A stretch of DNA of 64,000 bases from Pyrenula massariospora (lineage: Eukaryota; Ascomycota; Eurotiomycetes; Pyrenulales; Pyrenulaceae): assembly GCA_021030905.1 (NCBI GenBank), contig JAGFMI010000027.1:186001-250000 (forward strand), read 5' to 3'. Position 1 is the first letter of the stretch; each line of letters opens with the position of its first letter. The position numbers and the translations under genes are program-made. Shown piece by piece: positions 43,271-53,284 of the stretch. Under the pieces are notes generated by a model that searched no databases, had not been told where the DNA came from, and saw only the letters and a list, made by a program, of their open reading frames with translations.

Positions 43271-44848
43271 CTAGTAAAGAACCCTGGTCCTAATCCTCGA
43301 CGGCAGACTCTGCAATCGCTGGAAAAGATCCTCAATATCGCCCTGGTTCACATTGCTAATATCGGCCATCAAGTACGCCATGTCGCCTCGGCTATCAGAC
43401 ATTTGCTTATCCACGTTGTGATCACCGAGGATCTCGTTGACTTTTCTCAAAACACCGGGTACGTTCTGGTGGATGTATATGACTCGCACGGGATTAGACT
43501 CGTCTCGTGTTAAACTGCGCAACGAAACTACGGGCATATTGACTGCTCCGATCGTAATCCCCGAGTTGACATAGCTGACTAAGGCCTCGCCTACCTCGAT
43601 ACCGATAGCTTTCTGGGCTTCTTCAGTGCTGCCTCCGATGTGAGGGGTTAGAATGATGTTCTTCAAGCCTCGTAGACTTTCCGCCCATTTATTTAGATTA
43701 CTGTTGAAATAATCGCCATTGCCGCCAGGTTCACTAGGGTAAACATCCAAGGCTGCCCCGGCGATCTTGCCGCTACGCATAGCGTCGATCAAGGCAGGTA
43801 TGTCGACGACGTGACCGCGACTAGCGTTTAAGAGGTAACTGCCGTCTTTCATCTGTTTTAGCTGCTCCTTGCCGATCATACCTCTCGTCTCTGGAAGCTC
43901 AGGTACGTGGCAGGTAACAAAGTCGGCGTCCCTGAGCAAAGCCTCTAAGGATGGGACTTGCCGGGACGTGCCCATGGACATAAGATTTACTACATCGTAG
44001 TATATCACAGACATGCCCATTGCTTCGGCAAGTACCGACAGTTGATTTCCGATGTGTCCGTACCCGACAATTCCGAGGGTCTTTCCGCGAATCTCCCAGC
44101 AATTTGCGCTCACTTTGTTCCAGGTCCCACGGTGCATCTCATTACTGCGGTCGCCCAGCTGTCGGGAGAGGGAAATAATCTCGCCGATTATGAGTTCGGC
44201 TACGGATCTTGAATTCGAGAATGGAGAGTTGAAGACTGCAATACCGTGCTTGGCAGCATACTGTAGATCGACTTGATTTGTACCGATGCAGAAGCATCCA
44301 ACGACAACGAGGTTTTTAGCAGCGGCTAGAACGCGCGAGTTCACTTGTGTCTTCGAGCGAATGCCTAGGACATGAACGTCCCTGTGTTGAAATCAGCTTC
44401 ATCGAATGAGGGTCGACATGGACGAAGTGACTCACCGAATCTTCTCGATGAGCTGATCTTCGGGTAATGAGGTTTTCAGCGCCTCAACTTGGTACCCTTG
44501 CTCGTTCAAGATGTCCTTGCCTGTCTGGTTGACATTTTCAAGCAGCAATATCTTGATATCTCCCTCTCGAAAAGGTTTTAGCTGCTTGTCATTCACATTC
44601 GTCGGCTTGCGGGTGAGCGTTGGGGGACTACCCCAAGACGGTGAAGGATGGAAGGTCTGCGTAGGAGAAGTTGAGAGGCTCAGACTGTGCGACACCTGTT
44701 TCGTCAGGCCATTAACATCAATGGACTGGGTCAGCGCTGATTCAGGCATTCTCGTGTGTGATTCTGGATATGTAGAAGGGAGTCGGCCTCCCACGCGGCG
44801 GAAGGGCATGACGTGGGGAGGATCTGCCCCCATCTTAAATGACTCCAT
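43271..44848 (-). CDS. SER33: D-3-phosphoglycerate dehydrogenase
   Basis: It oxidises 3-phosphoglycerate to 3-phosphohydroxypyruvate with NAD+, the first committed step of serine synthesis. Two exons (44848-44436, 44381-43271) give 507 residues. The N-terminal 90 residues are low-complexity and Ser/Pro/Thr-rich, as in fungal SER3/SER33. The substrate domain follows with ILLLENVNQTG and GCFCIGTNQVDL. The Rossmann motif is GIVGYGHIGNQ, then NASRGHVVDIPAL with the catalytic Arg, and the catalytic His in ILTPHIGGSTEEAQ. A C-terminal ACT-type domain (from about residue 420, VIYIHQNVPGVL) may bind serine for feedback control. The downstream neighbour on the left, LAS21, converges; seryl-tRNA synthetase lies upstream on the same strand. 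Confidence 0.95.
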
Positions 44849-45527
44849 GGTGCGTCAGCGGTTCGCAGACTCGGAAGTCACCGAGCGAATAAGGGCAATT
44901 GTTCGCCGGATGGGCGTCAGTGCTACGAATCTTGAACGCCACGACTTGTGATACTGTCGAGGGCGAAAATTGAAAATCTAAGATAATTTGTGAATAGTTC
45001 AGAAGCAGATGAATAGGCTGGTTTTTCGCTGAGGGAAAGTACGATTGCCACGTCTTCATGAAGGGGAAGTCAAGGTTGGGTTGTAGAAGGCATAGCGCAT
45101 GTGGTTGTTAACGCTGACACGCGCCTGGCTGATTATTGGATGCGCGTCGACTTCTGATACTAAACCTCGAGTGCGCTTGCTAGGTCTTTACAGAGGGAAA
45201 GTGCGATTGTCAGATCTTCAACCTGGTCCTGCTGGCGAACTCCTGCACGGACTACATGACAACCCAATGGGGAACTTATCTCGAATTCCACGAGAAACTC
45301 TTCTTACCGGTGATCCCAAAGCACTTCAAAGTTGAGGATTTACATGAGCTAAATTACTACGGGAAATGGTTGAATCTAAACAAAGCTCTTGTGATCTCAA
45401 AACAGAAAGTGTAGTGCACATAGGCCCTTTCCCTCTCAAACGCCGGTATACTATCTTTTCCATCCCGGAACTCGTCAGCTCCGGTTCCATGTCCTCAACG
45501 CCATCCATGCACCCGGAGAAAGTTTAA
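44849..45527. promoter_or_regulatory. SER33 promoter region with a duplicated 28-base element
   Basis: 679 bases between the SER33 start and the seryl-tRNA synthetase stop. A 28-base element occurs twice in the same orientation at 45031-45058 and 45193-45220 with four differences. A 78-codon frame at 45099-45335 covers the second copy but has no motif and was not called. Confidence 0.45.
45031..45220 (+). repeat. Pair of direct 28-base near-repeats, 162 bases apart
   Basis: Both copies begin GAGGGAAAGT and share CGATTG and TCTTCA; 24 of 28 positions agree by eye. The span given covers both copies and the spacer. They could be a doubled regulatory element or a remnant of a local duplication. 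Confidence 0.6.
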
Positions 45528-47179
45528 TCACACTTTGAGGTCCTTCACCTTTTGAGCAACATCGTTCGCAGCTGCCTCCACCTTCTGCTTGACGCCACCT
45601 CCACCCTTGCCCTTGGCCTGTGCTGAGGTGGTGTCTTTAGGAAGCTCTTTGACAAAGGGCAGGAACTCCGGTTCTCCAGGTATGTACTTGCGGAGCACTT
45701 CTGGCACATTGAAACCGTCTTCCGTCTGGTAGTTTTCGAGTATACAGCAAAGAGTTCTCTCACATGCACAAAGCGTTGAATTCAGGGCATGAACGTAAGA
45801 TTTTTTGATCGCTGTTTCTTTCTTGGCTCCGTACCGAATCTCTAACTCGCGTGTTTGGTAGTCAGTGCAATTCGAGCATGACACGAGCTCCTTATATTCG
45901 CCTTGAAAGGGGAACCAGGCTTCCGCATCGTATTTCTTCGCAGCTGCATTATTCAGTGCTCCTGAGACGATAGCCACGATCTGATACGGGAGGCCGAGTG
46001 ATTTGTAGAATTCTTCCGAGGTGCTAATCATGTCGTCGAATGCCTGCCAAGAGTCCTCCGGCTTGATGAAAACGAATTGTTCAATCTTTTCGAACTGATG
46101 AACCCGGAAGATACCCCAAGCATCTTTTCCATGTGCTCCAGCTTCCTTTCTGAAATTTGTGCTGTAGCCACCATATCTAAATAGATAGTTAACTTTTCGT
46201 TGCACTAGAGCGTAGAGAAATTGGCAGTTACTTGATAGGTAGATCTTTATCCGTTAGCCATTCCTCGCTATGTAAAGCGGAAATCGGCTGCTCTGAAGTC
46301 GCAATCAAGTACTTGTCCTTCGCCGAATCCTCCCCTTCTGTGACCTTGTACAACTCTTCGTCAAACTGTTCGAGCTGTGCTGTCTTTGCCATCTGTTCTC
46401 TGAGCATGAAGTATGGAGGTTGATTCAACCTGTAGCCCTTTGAGAATAGGAATGAAAGTCCATATTGTATCAAGGCCTGGTTAAGGAGGAGGCCGTAGTT
46501 AATCAGACAATAACCCCGGTGGCCGGCAATCTTGGTCGCGCGCTCAGGATCATAGCCGTCAAGACGAGTAAGGACCTCGTGGTGCGAGAGGCAATTCTTC
46601 TTCTCCACTGTCACTCCCTCGGGTGCCCACTTCCGAATCAGTGCATTATTAGCCTGTCGCACGGTTATTGTGTGTTGATCGACAGTGTAAGACCTGAGGA
46701 TAGCATACTTCGTCATCACTGACGGGGACTGTATCATGGACATAGTTGCCTATACGCTTGATGGTCTTGTCACGGAGGATTTCCTTCTGATGTGCCAATT
46801 CCTCGATGGTGGCCTTCTCCGTCTGCAAAGCTGCCTTTTGTGCCAATTTTTCACTAGCATCCTTTTTGGCCTATGTAGACAGCATTTTAGTGCTAGTGCA
46901 AAACAACCTGCATCTTAGAGCCACCTTTTTCAATGTCCCAATCTCCTTCTGGAGCTCATTAATCCTTGATCCTACTTGTGTAGCCTCGTATCTCGCTGCC
47001 TCATATCAGCCAAACATGATGATACATGAAATCATTCAACCCGTACTCTTGCGCGCCTCTTCATATAGCACTATGACCTCGTCGACGAGGGACTCTGGAG
47101 CAAAGCGTTTCCGTTGGCTGGCTTTGATTTTCTCTGGATCTCCGCCACGCTCTGTGACAAAGTCGTTGACGTCGAGCAT
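45528..47179 (-). CDS. SES1: Cytosolic seryl-tRNA synthetase
   Basis: A class II synthetase charging tRNA-Ser (and tRNA-Sec where present). Five exons (47179-47047, 46995-46925, 46870-46709, 46653-46232, 46176-45528) give 478 residues. The first 110 residues form the antiparallel coiled-coil arm that reads the long variable arm of tRNA-Ser (RINELQKEIGTLKKAKKD). The catalytic core shows TSEQPISALHSEEW, motif 2 in NFRKEAGAHGKDAWGIFRVHQF, the serine pocket region SCSNCTDYQTRELEIRYG, and motif 3 near ALNSTLCACERTLCCILENYQTE. The Lys-rich C-terminal extension is typical of the eukaryotic cytosolic form. No mitochondrial leader is seen. It is divergent from TRS33. Confidence 0.95.
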
Positions 47180-47593
47180 CTTGACGATGTTTAAGCGAAA
47201 GTAGATCGGAAAAGGGTGTAGTATGCGATCTTGCTGCAGGGGCAACTTATATATCTCGTTCCCTGGGCTTGTCCCTGAGTCATACCCCACATTGAACCCT
47301 ACCTTCGAGCCCTACCAACCTAAAACAGCCGTTGACCCAACCCCGCGGTTCCCCAAAATTTAGAACAGGGGAGACGGAAGGAAGGTCGACCGAGTTGCAA
47401 CGGATTTTAGCGTCTTGAATTCATTAAGCCAACAACATCAGATGTCTCGGAGCTAGGTGGTTGTTCAGGCTTCCGGTAGAGCTCTCGTTCCTAGATCTCC
47501 TCAATATGCCGTGACAGAGCCTGATTATTGAAGGACAGTCTCCGTTATTGACTCTCATGTTCTCTGAATTCGCTGCTTAGCCACGTCCGCGAA
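47180..47593. promoter_or_regulatory. Divergent promoter, seryl-tRNA synthetase and TRS33
   Basis: 414 bases between two divergent start codons. No coding frame and no named motif is certain. Confidence 0.4.
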
Positions 47594-48461
47594 ATGTCCT
47601 TCGATACACCTAATCCCCCGTATAATGCCTCAGACCCCCACGCCACTTTTCTTGCCGCCTCTTGTCTCGATCTACTCCTAATTGAGATTGTTCCTATGGC
47701 GGAGCGAATGGCGCGGCATGCAGCTGGTATGTACAATGAGGGACCGCAACAGGTGGCCGCCACAACGGACGGAAGTCTTACAGGCGCGAGCGGCATACGT
47801 ACGGATTTTGACGATGAGCGGGTGCGAGACGCTATGTTCTATCGGCTAGATTCACTAGGTTACCGTGTGGGCCAGGGGTTGAGCGAGAGGTAGGTCTAAT
47901 TCTGCAAATTTCTATCGATAAAGACGGATAAGAGCTTTATGGACCTATTCTTCACCTATGATGATGTGCGCCTGGTAGAGTTGCCCAGCTGATAAGACGA
48001 CCGAATATAGATTCTCTCGCGACCGTCCCCGCTTTACGGATCACCTCGATGTGATCAAATTTCTTTGCAAGGATCTCTGGACCATTGTCTTCAGGAAGCA
48101 GATTGACAATCTAAAGACCAATCACCGAGTACGGGACCTACCTCAGTAATTCTAGCAGCACAGTTCTGATCCCAACTTTAGGGTGTCTATGTTCTCACGG
48201 ACAATATGTTCAAGCCTCTTAGCCGTATGAGCAGCACCTCGCAAGCAGATGCTCTGACCAGGGCTCAGCCGGTAGAGGCCCCCTTGCTACTCGCGCCGAG
48301 ATTATCGTTATCACTAACATATCGAATAGCATCTTTGGTTTCCCTGCGGCCTCATCCGCGGAACGCTTGCCAGTCTCGGAATCAACGCCACAGTCCAAGC
48401 CGAAACTACGGAGCTCCCTGCCGCAACCTTCCAGATTAAGAGTCAGGGAGCGAAGACCTGA
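47594..48461 (+). CDS. TRS33: TRAPP complex subunit TRS33 (TRAPPC6 family)
   Basis: A core subunit of the TRAPP guanine-exchange complexes that activate Ypt1/Rab1 in ER-Golgi and autophagy traffic. Four exons (47594-47889, 48011-48128, 48182-48271, 48330-48461) give 211 residues. Motifs include [15 protein letters not shown] near the N-terminus, [53 protein letters not shown] and the terminal [17 protein letters not shown], where fungal and animal members have a conserved F-P-C-G-x-I-R-G. The C-terminal exon is only visible after removal of a 58-base intron. The 121-base first intron is the longest in the gene. Confidence 0.93.
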
Positions 48462-48515
48462 GAGACGCGGACCAGATTCTAACCGATCAGCAAGTGCGTC
48501 GATATAAGCTCGAGC

Positions 48516-49196
48516 TCAGTCCCAGAAACCGGGAACAGGAAATGCACCATGCATGAGGCACATGCGCAGGCGCCACTGCGCCGCGAAACCGGGTTGTTGG
48601 GTCGAATGCTGATAGAGCCGGGGATCGTCGGTTGTTTGAATGAGGGCTAGGACGAGTTCCAATTCCGGCCGAAAACAGGTGGCCCACTCGGACTGCAAGG
48701 GAGTGAATGTGATACGGGCCGCATTATCACTGATCCAAGGCAGAAATAGAGGGAAAATGTTGAGAGCACTGTCCTCGTCTTCATCTGGACATCTCTCTGC
48801 AACCGAGGAGTCTGTGCGTGACGTCCAACGCAGGGAAGTCGCTGCTTACCTAGTTAAAGGCCGATGAGATGACGATCGAGGTAGTCGCGCATGCATGCTC
48901 ATATGTACTACAGCAGCTTTCCGACTTTTGCAGTCACGACAGGCTTCATGCGTAGATCTCTGTTTGCCTGTACTTGCCTCGGTCCAATGTTGAGGTGAAG
49001 TAGTTGAAGCTCTTTCAATAGTCTTCGAGACTCTTACTGGCTGGGCACTATTGGACCATGTCGTCTGGTGTTTTGAAGCTCTTCCTCTGCCAGACCTTTT
49101 TTGGACCCTGTAGCCCCTATGTTGTTGTTGAGATGGTTTTCCCAGGATGTAATATGTAGGGGATGTACCTCCTAGAGATGAACATTCGATGAGCAC
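48516..49196 (-). CDS. Unassigned protein-coding region, probably spliced
   Basis: The segment from about 48837 down to the stop at 48516 reads as a well-formed C-terminal domain: it is rich in Leu, Trp and Phe with ordered blocks such as ALNIFPLFLPWISDNA, FTPLQSEWATCF, ELVLALIQTTDDPRLYQH and a final GAFPVPGFWD. The same frame is open again from 49196 to a TAA at 48846, with a Ser/Thr/Gln-rich, basic composition and CRDCKSRK. An intron spanning the TAA is needed; one option is donor at A|GTCGGA (near 48930) with acceptor TTGCAG near 48817, which gives C-R-D-C-K-K-R-C-P-D-E-D-E-D. The 5' end is not fixed and no family is recognised. Confidence 0.45.
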
Positions 49197-49527
49197 AAAG
49201 CTACTAGAAACTGAAATGTTTCACATCAGTCGTAGTGTATCTTATTTACAAAGGTACCAAAGTATTAATACTAGCCATGACTGTCGCCTTCCCTGAACTC
49301 CGCAAATCGTAGTGAGGTCTGCTATGTACAGTCTCGTTGAAAATAGGTTGTCTCCAGAAAGAAAGGGGCCGCCATGCATGAGAGAACGCTTGACATTTCG
49401 CTGAATCGACTTTTTCCAAGTTCATATCCCAGCGCTCCTCCTGCATTTACAAGTCGTAATCTTGCCGGCCTGGTATCAATTTCGTCGCTCCCACAAACTC
49501 CCTTCCATCCAGCCGACTACCTGATAC
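49197..49527. other. Intergenic before ERG3 stop
   Basis: 331 bases between the ERG3 3' end and the unassigned gene. It may contain the latter's promoter or first exon; a 66-codon frame here has no motif. Confidence 0.3.
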
Positions 49528-50613
49528 CTAAGCGGTCTTCTTGTTCACCCTCTTCACCGCACCGTTCTTCTCGGGTCCATAGGACCGATCATCAGCGCCC
49601 TCCACCTCCTTGACGATCTTCTCCATTTCTTTCGTCTGCCTCTCCCACTCCTTCTGGCCCATCTTAGTCTCCTTGTCAAATAGTTCCTTGTTTGGTTTTC
49701 TGTAGCTTCCGCCAAGTCTGTCCCACAGCGTCGTATACTGGCCGTAATTGTAGTTGAAATACAGATGATGCGTTGAATGGCATGCGGCGCCATTGATAAT
49801 TGGGTTTTCGGATACGTACTCCCCGTCGTGGATAAGGATCGTCCAGATATTGATAAATATGAACAGGCCGACATAGGCGATCTTCTGCAGGGGAAAGACG
49901 AATGGGAAGAAATGGTAGGGTACAGATTGAGCAAACCCATCGAGCGGGTGGAACGCGTGCGAGGCATAGGGGGTGGGCATGATCCATTTGTGATGCGGTT
50001 TGTGCAGCCTCTTATACATCACCGGATGATGCAGACCGCGGTGGATCCAGTAAATCAGGAAATCCGTGAAAAGTAAGAAGAGCGGGAATTGGAGGTAATT
50101 ATACAATGGAAAGGGAGCCTCGCTGGGAGAGTCATAGAGCTTTGTGTAGCCACGGACCTCGGCGAGGAAACAAGGCGCGGTGCAAAGCGCCATGAGAGGC
50201 ATGGATTCCATTGACTGCTTGATCTCGAGCTTGATCTGATTCTTAAGGAATTTTGGGTGCTTGAAGGTAGTCTTGTCGAAGACCCAGCGGTAACTGGCGG
50301 AGGCGCAAATGAAGTACAGGAGCATGCCAAAGATCCATGTTATTGAGAAGAGGCTAATGGCCTGTCTGTAAGGGTTATCTCGCGACCATGCGCTTTCGTA
50401 GGCGTAGTGTGAGGGCGTGGGGAGGAACTGGCTTATATATCTGCTAGAGGGTTCGTATTTGTAGGGTTTTGCGAGCGAGGTTGCGCCTTCGCGTAGACTG
50501 GAGAATGTCGCTGAGGCATGCTGGCTGGTGGATGAGAGACTCGAGGCGGGGTAAAGGGTCGCGTAGATTGGGTCTGCAATGAAGGTATCCCAGAGCTCGA
50601 GTACTATATCCAT
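49528..50613 (-). CDS. ERG3: Delta7-sterol C5(6)-desaturase
   Basis: ERG3 puts the C5-C6 double bond into episterol in ergosterol synthesis, using cytochrome b5 and O2 in the ER membrane. A single exon of 361 residues. The three histidine boxes binding the di-iron centre are HRGLHH (191-196), HKPHH (204-208) and HSTHH (279-283), with an extra FHPLDGFAQSVPYH block between. Membrane segments lie around 86-106, 171-190 and 240-262. The N-terminal 80 residues are variable and Ser-rich, as in other filamentous fungi. The C-terminus is charged and Lys-rich. Loss of this enzyme commonly changes azole tolerance in fungi. Confidence 0.96.
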   Translation of the reverse strand: MDIVLELWDTFIADPIYATLYPASSLSSTSQHASATFSSLREGATSLAKPYKYEPSSRYISQFLPTPSHYAYESAWSRDNPYRQAISLFSITWIFGMLLYFICASASYRWVFDKTTFKHPKFLKNQIKLEIKQSMESMPLMALCTAPCFLAEVRGYTKLYDSPSEAPFPLYNYLQFPLFLLFTDFLIYWIHRGLHHPVMYKRLHKPHHKWIMPTPYASHAFHPLDGFAQSVPYHFFPFVFPLQKIAYVGLFIFINIWTILIHDGEYVSENPIINGAACHSTHHLYFNYNYGQYTTLWDRLGGSYRKPNKELFDKETKMGQKEWERQTKEMEKIVKEVEGADDRSYGPEKNGAVKRVNKKTA

Positions 50614-50741
50614 GGTGCTTCTAGTGCATGTGGCTTGAGGTTGAGGTTGTGCAAGAGAATTGAAGGGGGGTCAAGGGCGGGAAGAATTGGCCATGCAGGT
50701 GGATAGTAGAAAAATTCCATGACTGATCTCGGTGATTAGAG

Positions 50742-51094
50742 ATGCAAAAACCGAAAGACCCCTTTTGCTGCGTTCGGCTGCCGATGTCACGCCACAGGGT
50801 TTTGTGGGGGGGTTTCGGTGCGGAAAAACAAGCATCGGGGCCGGTAGCCACTACCCGGCATTTCTTCGGCTACCTCATCAACAATGTGCTTCAATCGGAC
50901 AACTTAGATTTTCATAGCTCACCAAACAGACTGGAAATGCGACAGCGTATCTAGACACCGAGGAAACTGACGCGAAGCGCTTCATGCGAATAGCTCGCCT
51001 TACCTGGGAAGAGGACCGGCTTCAGGGGGTTCTGTGCTCTACACCGAGTCTGGAGGATGTCAACGCCGCTACCTGCAAGTCGAGCATCGATTAA
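50742..51094 (+). CDS. Possible two-exon small protein (92 residues)
   Basis: The segment 50918-51094 reads as a coding-like exon containing ETDAKRFMRIARLTWEEDRLQ and CSTPSLEDVNAAT, ending in TAA. It starts right after a good acceptor (TTTTCATAG). Joining it to 50742-50843, whose donor is CCG|GTAGCC, keeps phase and gives a 74-base intron and an ATG start. No family is recognised, and the interval is just upstream of ERG3. An overlapping frame (50742-50954) is the unspliced alternative. The exon is more convincing than the full model. Confidence 0.3.
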
Positions 51095-51469
51095 TCCCAC
51101 ACAGAATCATGGGGAGAGGAAGTGTTCTTGAAAATGGAGAGGCTGTGACAGAGATTCTAATTTAAATATGCTGTCCAGGTTCTGCGTCCGTCGTCCCAAT
51201 CCTCGTCATCATTCAGTCATTTGACCAACCATCGACGTCAAGGCCTTCCAACCCCCATCTCACGGCCTGCATGCGTGGCTGGCTGTCTGTGGTACTGAAA
51301 AAGTTCATTCTGCAATCATTTTCTCTGATTGAAGTATTGAAGAATCGAATTTTCAACCTTTCGCTTTCATGGCTTGTCTCTTCTCTTTCAGGGTCGAGGC
51401 CGAGCCATATTCCTTCCCAACAGTCACGCTTCCATCCAATCCCGCTGATACTTGTCGCTGGGAGTTCAA
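51095..51469. other. Intergenic, 3' region of the F-box gene
   Basis: 375 bases after the F-box gene stop and beyond the doubtful small gene. A minus-strand frame here overlaps the F-box gene 3' end without motif support; nothing else is seen. Confidence 0.3.
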
Positions 51470-52802
51470 CTAAAGTGTCAGCAACCTTGCGCCCATTCGT
51501 TCCAGCGTTGCCATATCCCAAAAAACATAGCCCCATTTCCGCAAATGCGCGTTGCGAGTATCGCCATACATGTAAGACATTTTACGATGATGCACTCCAA
51601 CCCATGCAGCATTTGGCGCGCCGAGCCGGTCTCCAGCAAAGTTTAAGAAGCTACCCTCTTTTGCCAGTGTCTCTTCAAAGTTGTTTTCAGGAAGATATCT
51701 CCGGAAAGGTTCCTCGCGAAAGGCGTCAAGGAGGTAAGCTGACCGACGAATAATGTTTGTCGCAAGCAGCGCCTTTTTCTCCTCCAGTGTTGTGCATGTC
51801 ATTACCAAATGGAAAAATTCAAATCCGAGAGAAGCAAGTCCAAATTTATCTGGCGGCTGGTATTCAAAGCCTCTTGAGCGTGTCCCTAGGAATATTATTA
51901 GTGAGCTTCGAACGGCCGGAGGATATGTATCTGGGACTCTTACCTTTAGGCCATATGAAATTGAGACTTCCTCCCTTTTTTTCCTGGTGACGATTAGAGG
52001 CGTGGATTTCCTCAATGATAGCGCCGTATTTACGAAGGAAAAACATGAGAATGCAGAATATTTCCTCGACCTCCCATGGATTAAAGTATGCAAGAAAGCA
52101 CATCATGTTCCCTAACGGTGGATATGGATATGGCTCATAGCTCTTACCATAGTCCTCTGAGAGAGGAAGCGATATAGAGAATAAACGGCAGAGGAGCTCG
52201 AAGCGATAGAAAGCTCTAAGAACACGACACAGCTCTATTTGGGAGAGCTGCGTACCGTGTTGGTGTATGTCGTCGTAAAAGGTACAATTTTGTGTGCAGT
52301 CTTCGACAAAGTCGTTTACACAGGAACTGATGAAATGTCGAAGACGTGCAACCGAAACCATGTCCGCTTGAGGCGTGATCCGTTCACTCCAATTCAAATA
52401 GTTCTTCTGCACTGGATATTTGCCCATAAATTCTTCTGACTGGATCCACGAAACATGACCCGCGAGGCTCGGGGCCTCAACACAAGCAATGGCGGTTGCT
52501 AAAATCTGTGCTGGTAATTCCTGCTTGAGAACAGCGCCGAGGATTACGTTCCTCTCGCTCACATAACACCTATGCATTATTGGTGAAGCATGAACGAGCG
52601 CTTTGATGGCATGCACATCGGATAAGGACCTGAGTATGACTGAGATGATCTCAGGAGGCAGTAGCTCTAGGAAACAGTTTGAAGGACAAGGCTGTTTGTC
52701 AGTCGGCACTGGTTGCTCGCTCGGGCTGATCTCAGGGCTATGGCGATGTTGGGGAGACAGCCTCTTGAAGAAACGGAAGTGCATCGTTGCTAGGCCATCC
52801 AC
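51470..52802 (-). CDS. F-box domain protein
   Basis: F-box proteins link substrates to SCF ubiquitin ligases through Skp1. Two exons (52802-51944, 51885-51470; 58-base intron) give 424 residues. The F-box spans about residues 44-80 (LELLPPEIISVILRSL, then A-I-K-A-L-V-H-A-S-P), typical of the large expanded fungal family. The C-terminal region is mostly helical with FELLCRLFSISL, PWEVEEIFCILMFFLRKYG, FHLVMTCTTLEEKKALL and WGYVFWDMATLERMG, the last being a recurring end in this fungal group. No substrate-binding repeats (WD40, LRR or kelch) are seen. Target unknown. Confidence 0.8.
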
Positions 52803-53284
52803 TCTTACCGAAGCCTTGTGGAGGCTCTATCAACGTAGCATACACTTCACAGTGACCTGACTATCAAATTTGTCTTCTAAGGAAATGAAGCTGAATCGCC
52901 AGTGGTGGTGCCGTCTGCAAACTGGGAAAGAAGCATTCGTTGAAGACTTTTTCGTTATTTCGATCTCCCCATGCTTTTCGCGGTAATTGAAGAGGGTCTC
53001 ATCGTCGTCTATTTCGAGAAGGTAGACACGAGATCGTGGATTTGAGGGACAGAGAGAACAGGCCCTAACTTTTGTCGAATTAAGGTTGAAAGGTCTCCCA
53101 GCCCCTAAACTTCGATTCGTTGCTTGAGCGTTTCTACCTTCGTAAGCTATACTCGTTAACGCGCCTAATAATGCCTTCCTCAGAACGCCTAAAGGTAGGC
53201 TTTTCTCTTTTCTTAATGTTCTTCGGGTGCGTTTACGTCTCTTGTGTGTCTTTTGTAGACTTTATAAACCTATCCTTGTGGAAC
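52803..53284. other. Intergenic, F-box promoter side
   Basis: 482 bases with frames too short or motif-free to call; the right end merges into the decayed monooxygenase. Confidence 0.3.

Noticed and set aside
45099-45335. Plus-strand 78-codon frame
   Set aside because: It covers one copy of the duplicated promoter element, has no motif and lies in the SER33 upstream region.
53120-53284. A start exon for the FAD monooxygenase upstream of 53285
   Set aside because: The sequence is AT-rich and Phe/Leu-rich with no Rossmann start; similarity begins only around 53291.
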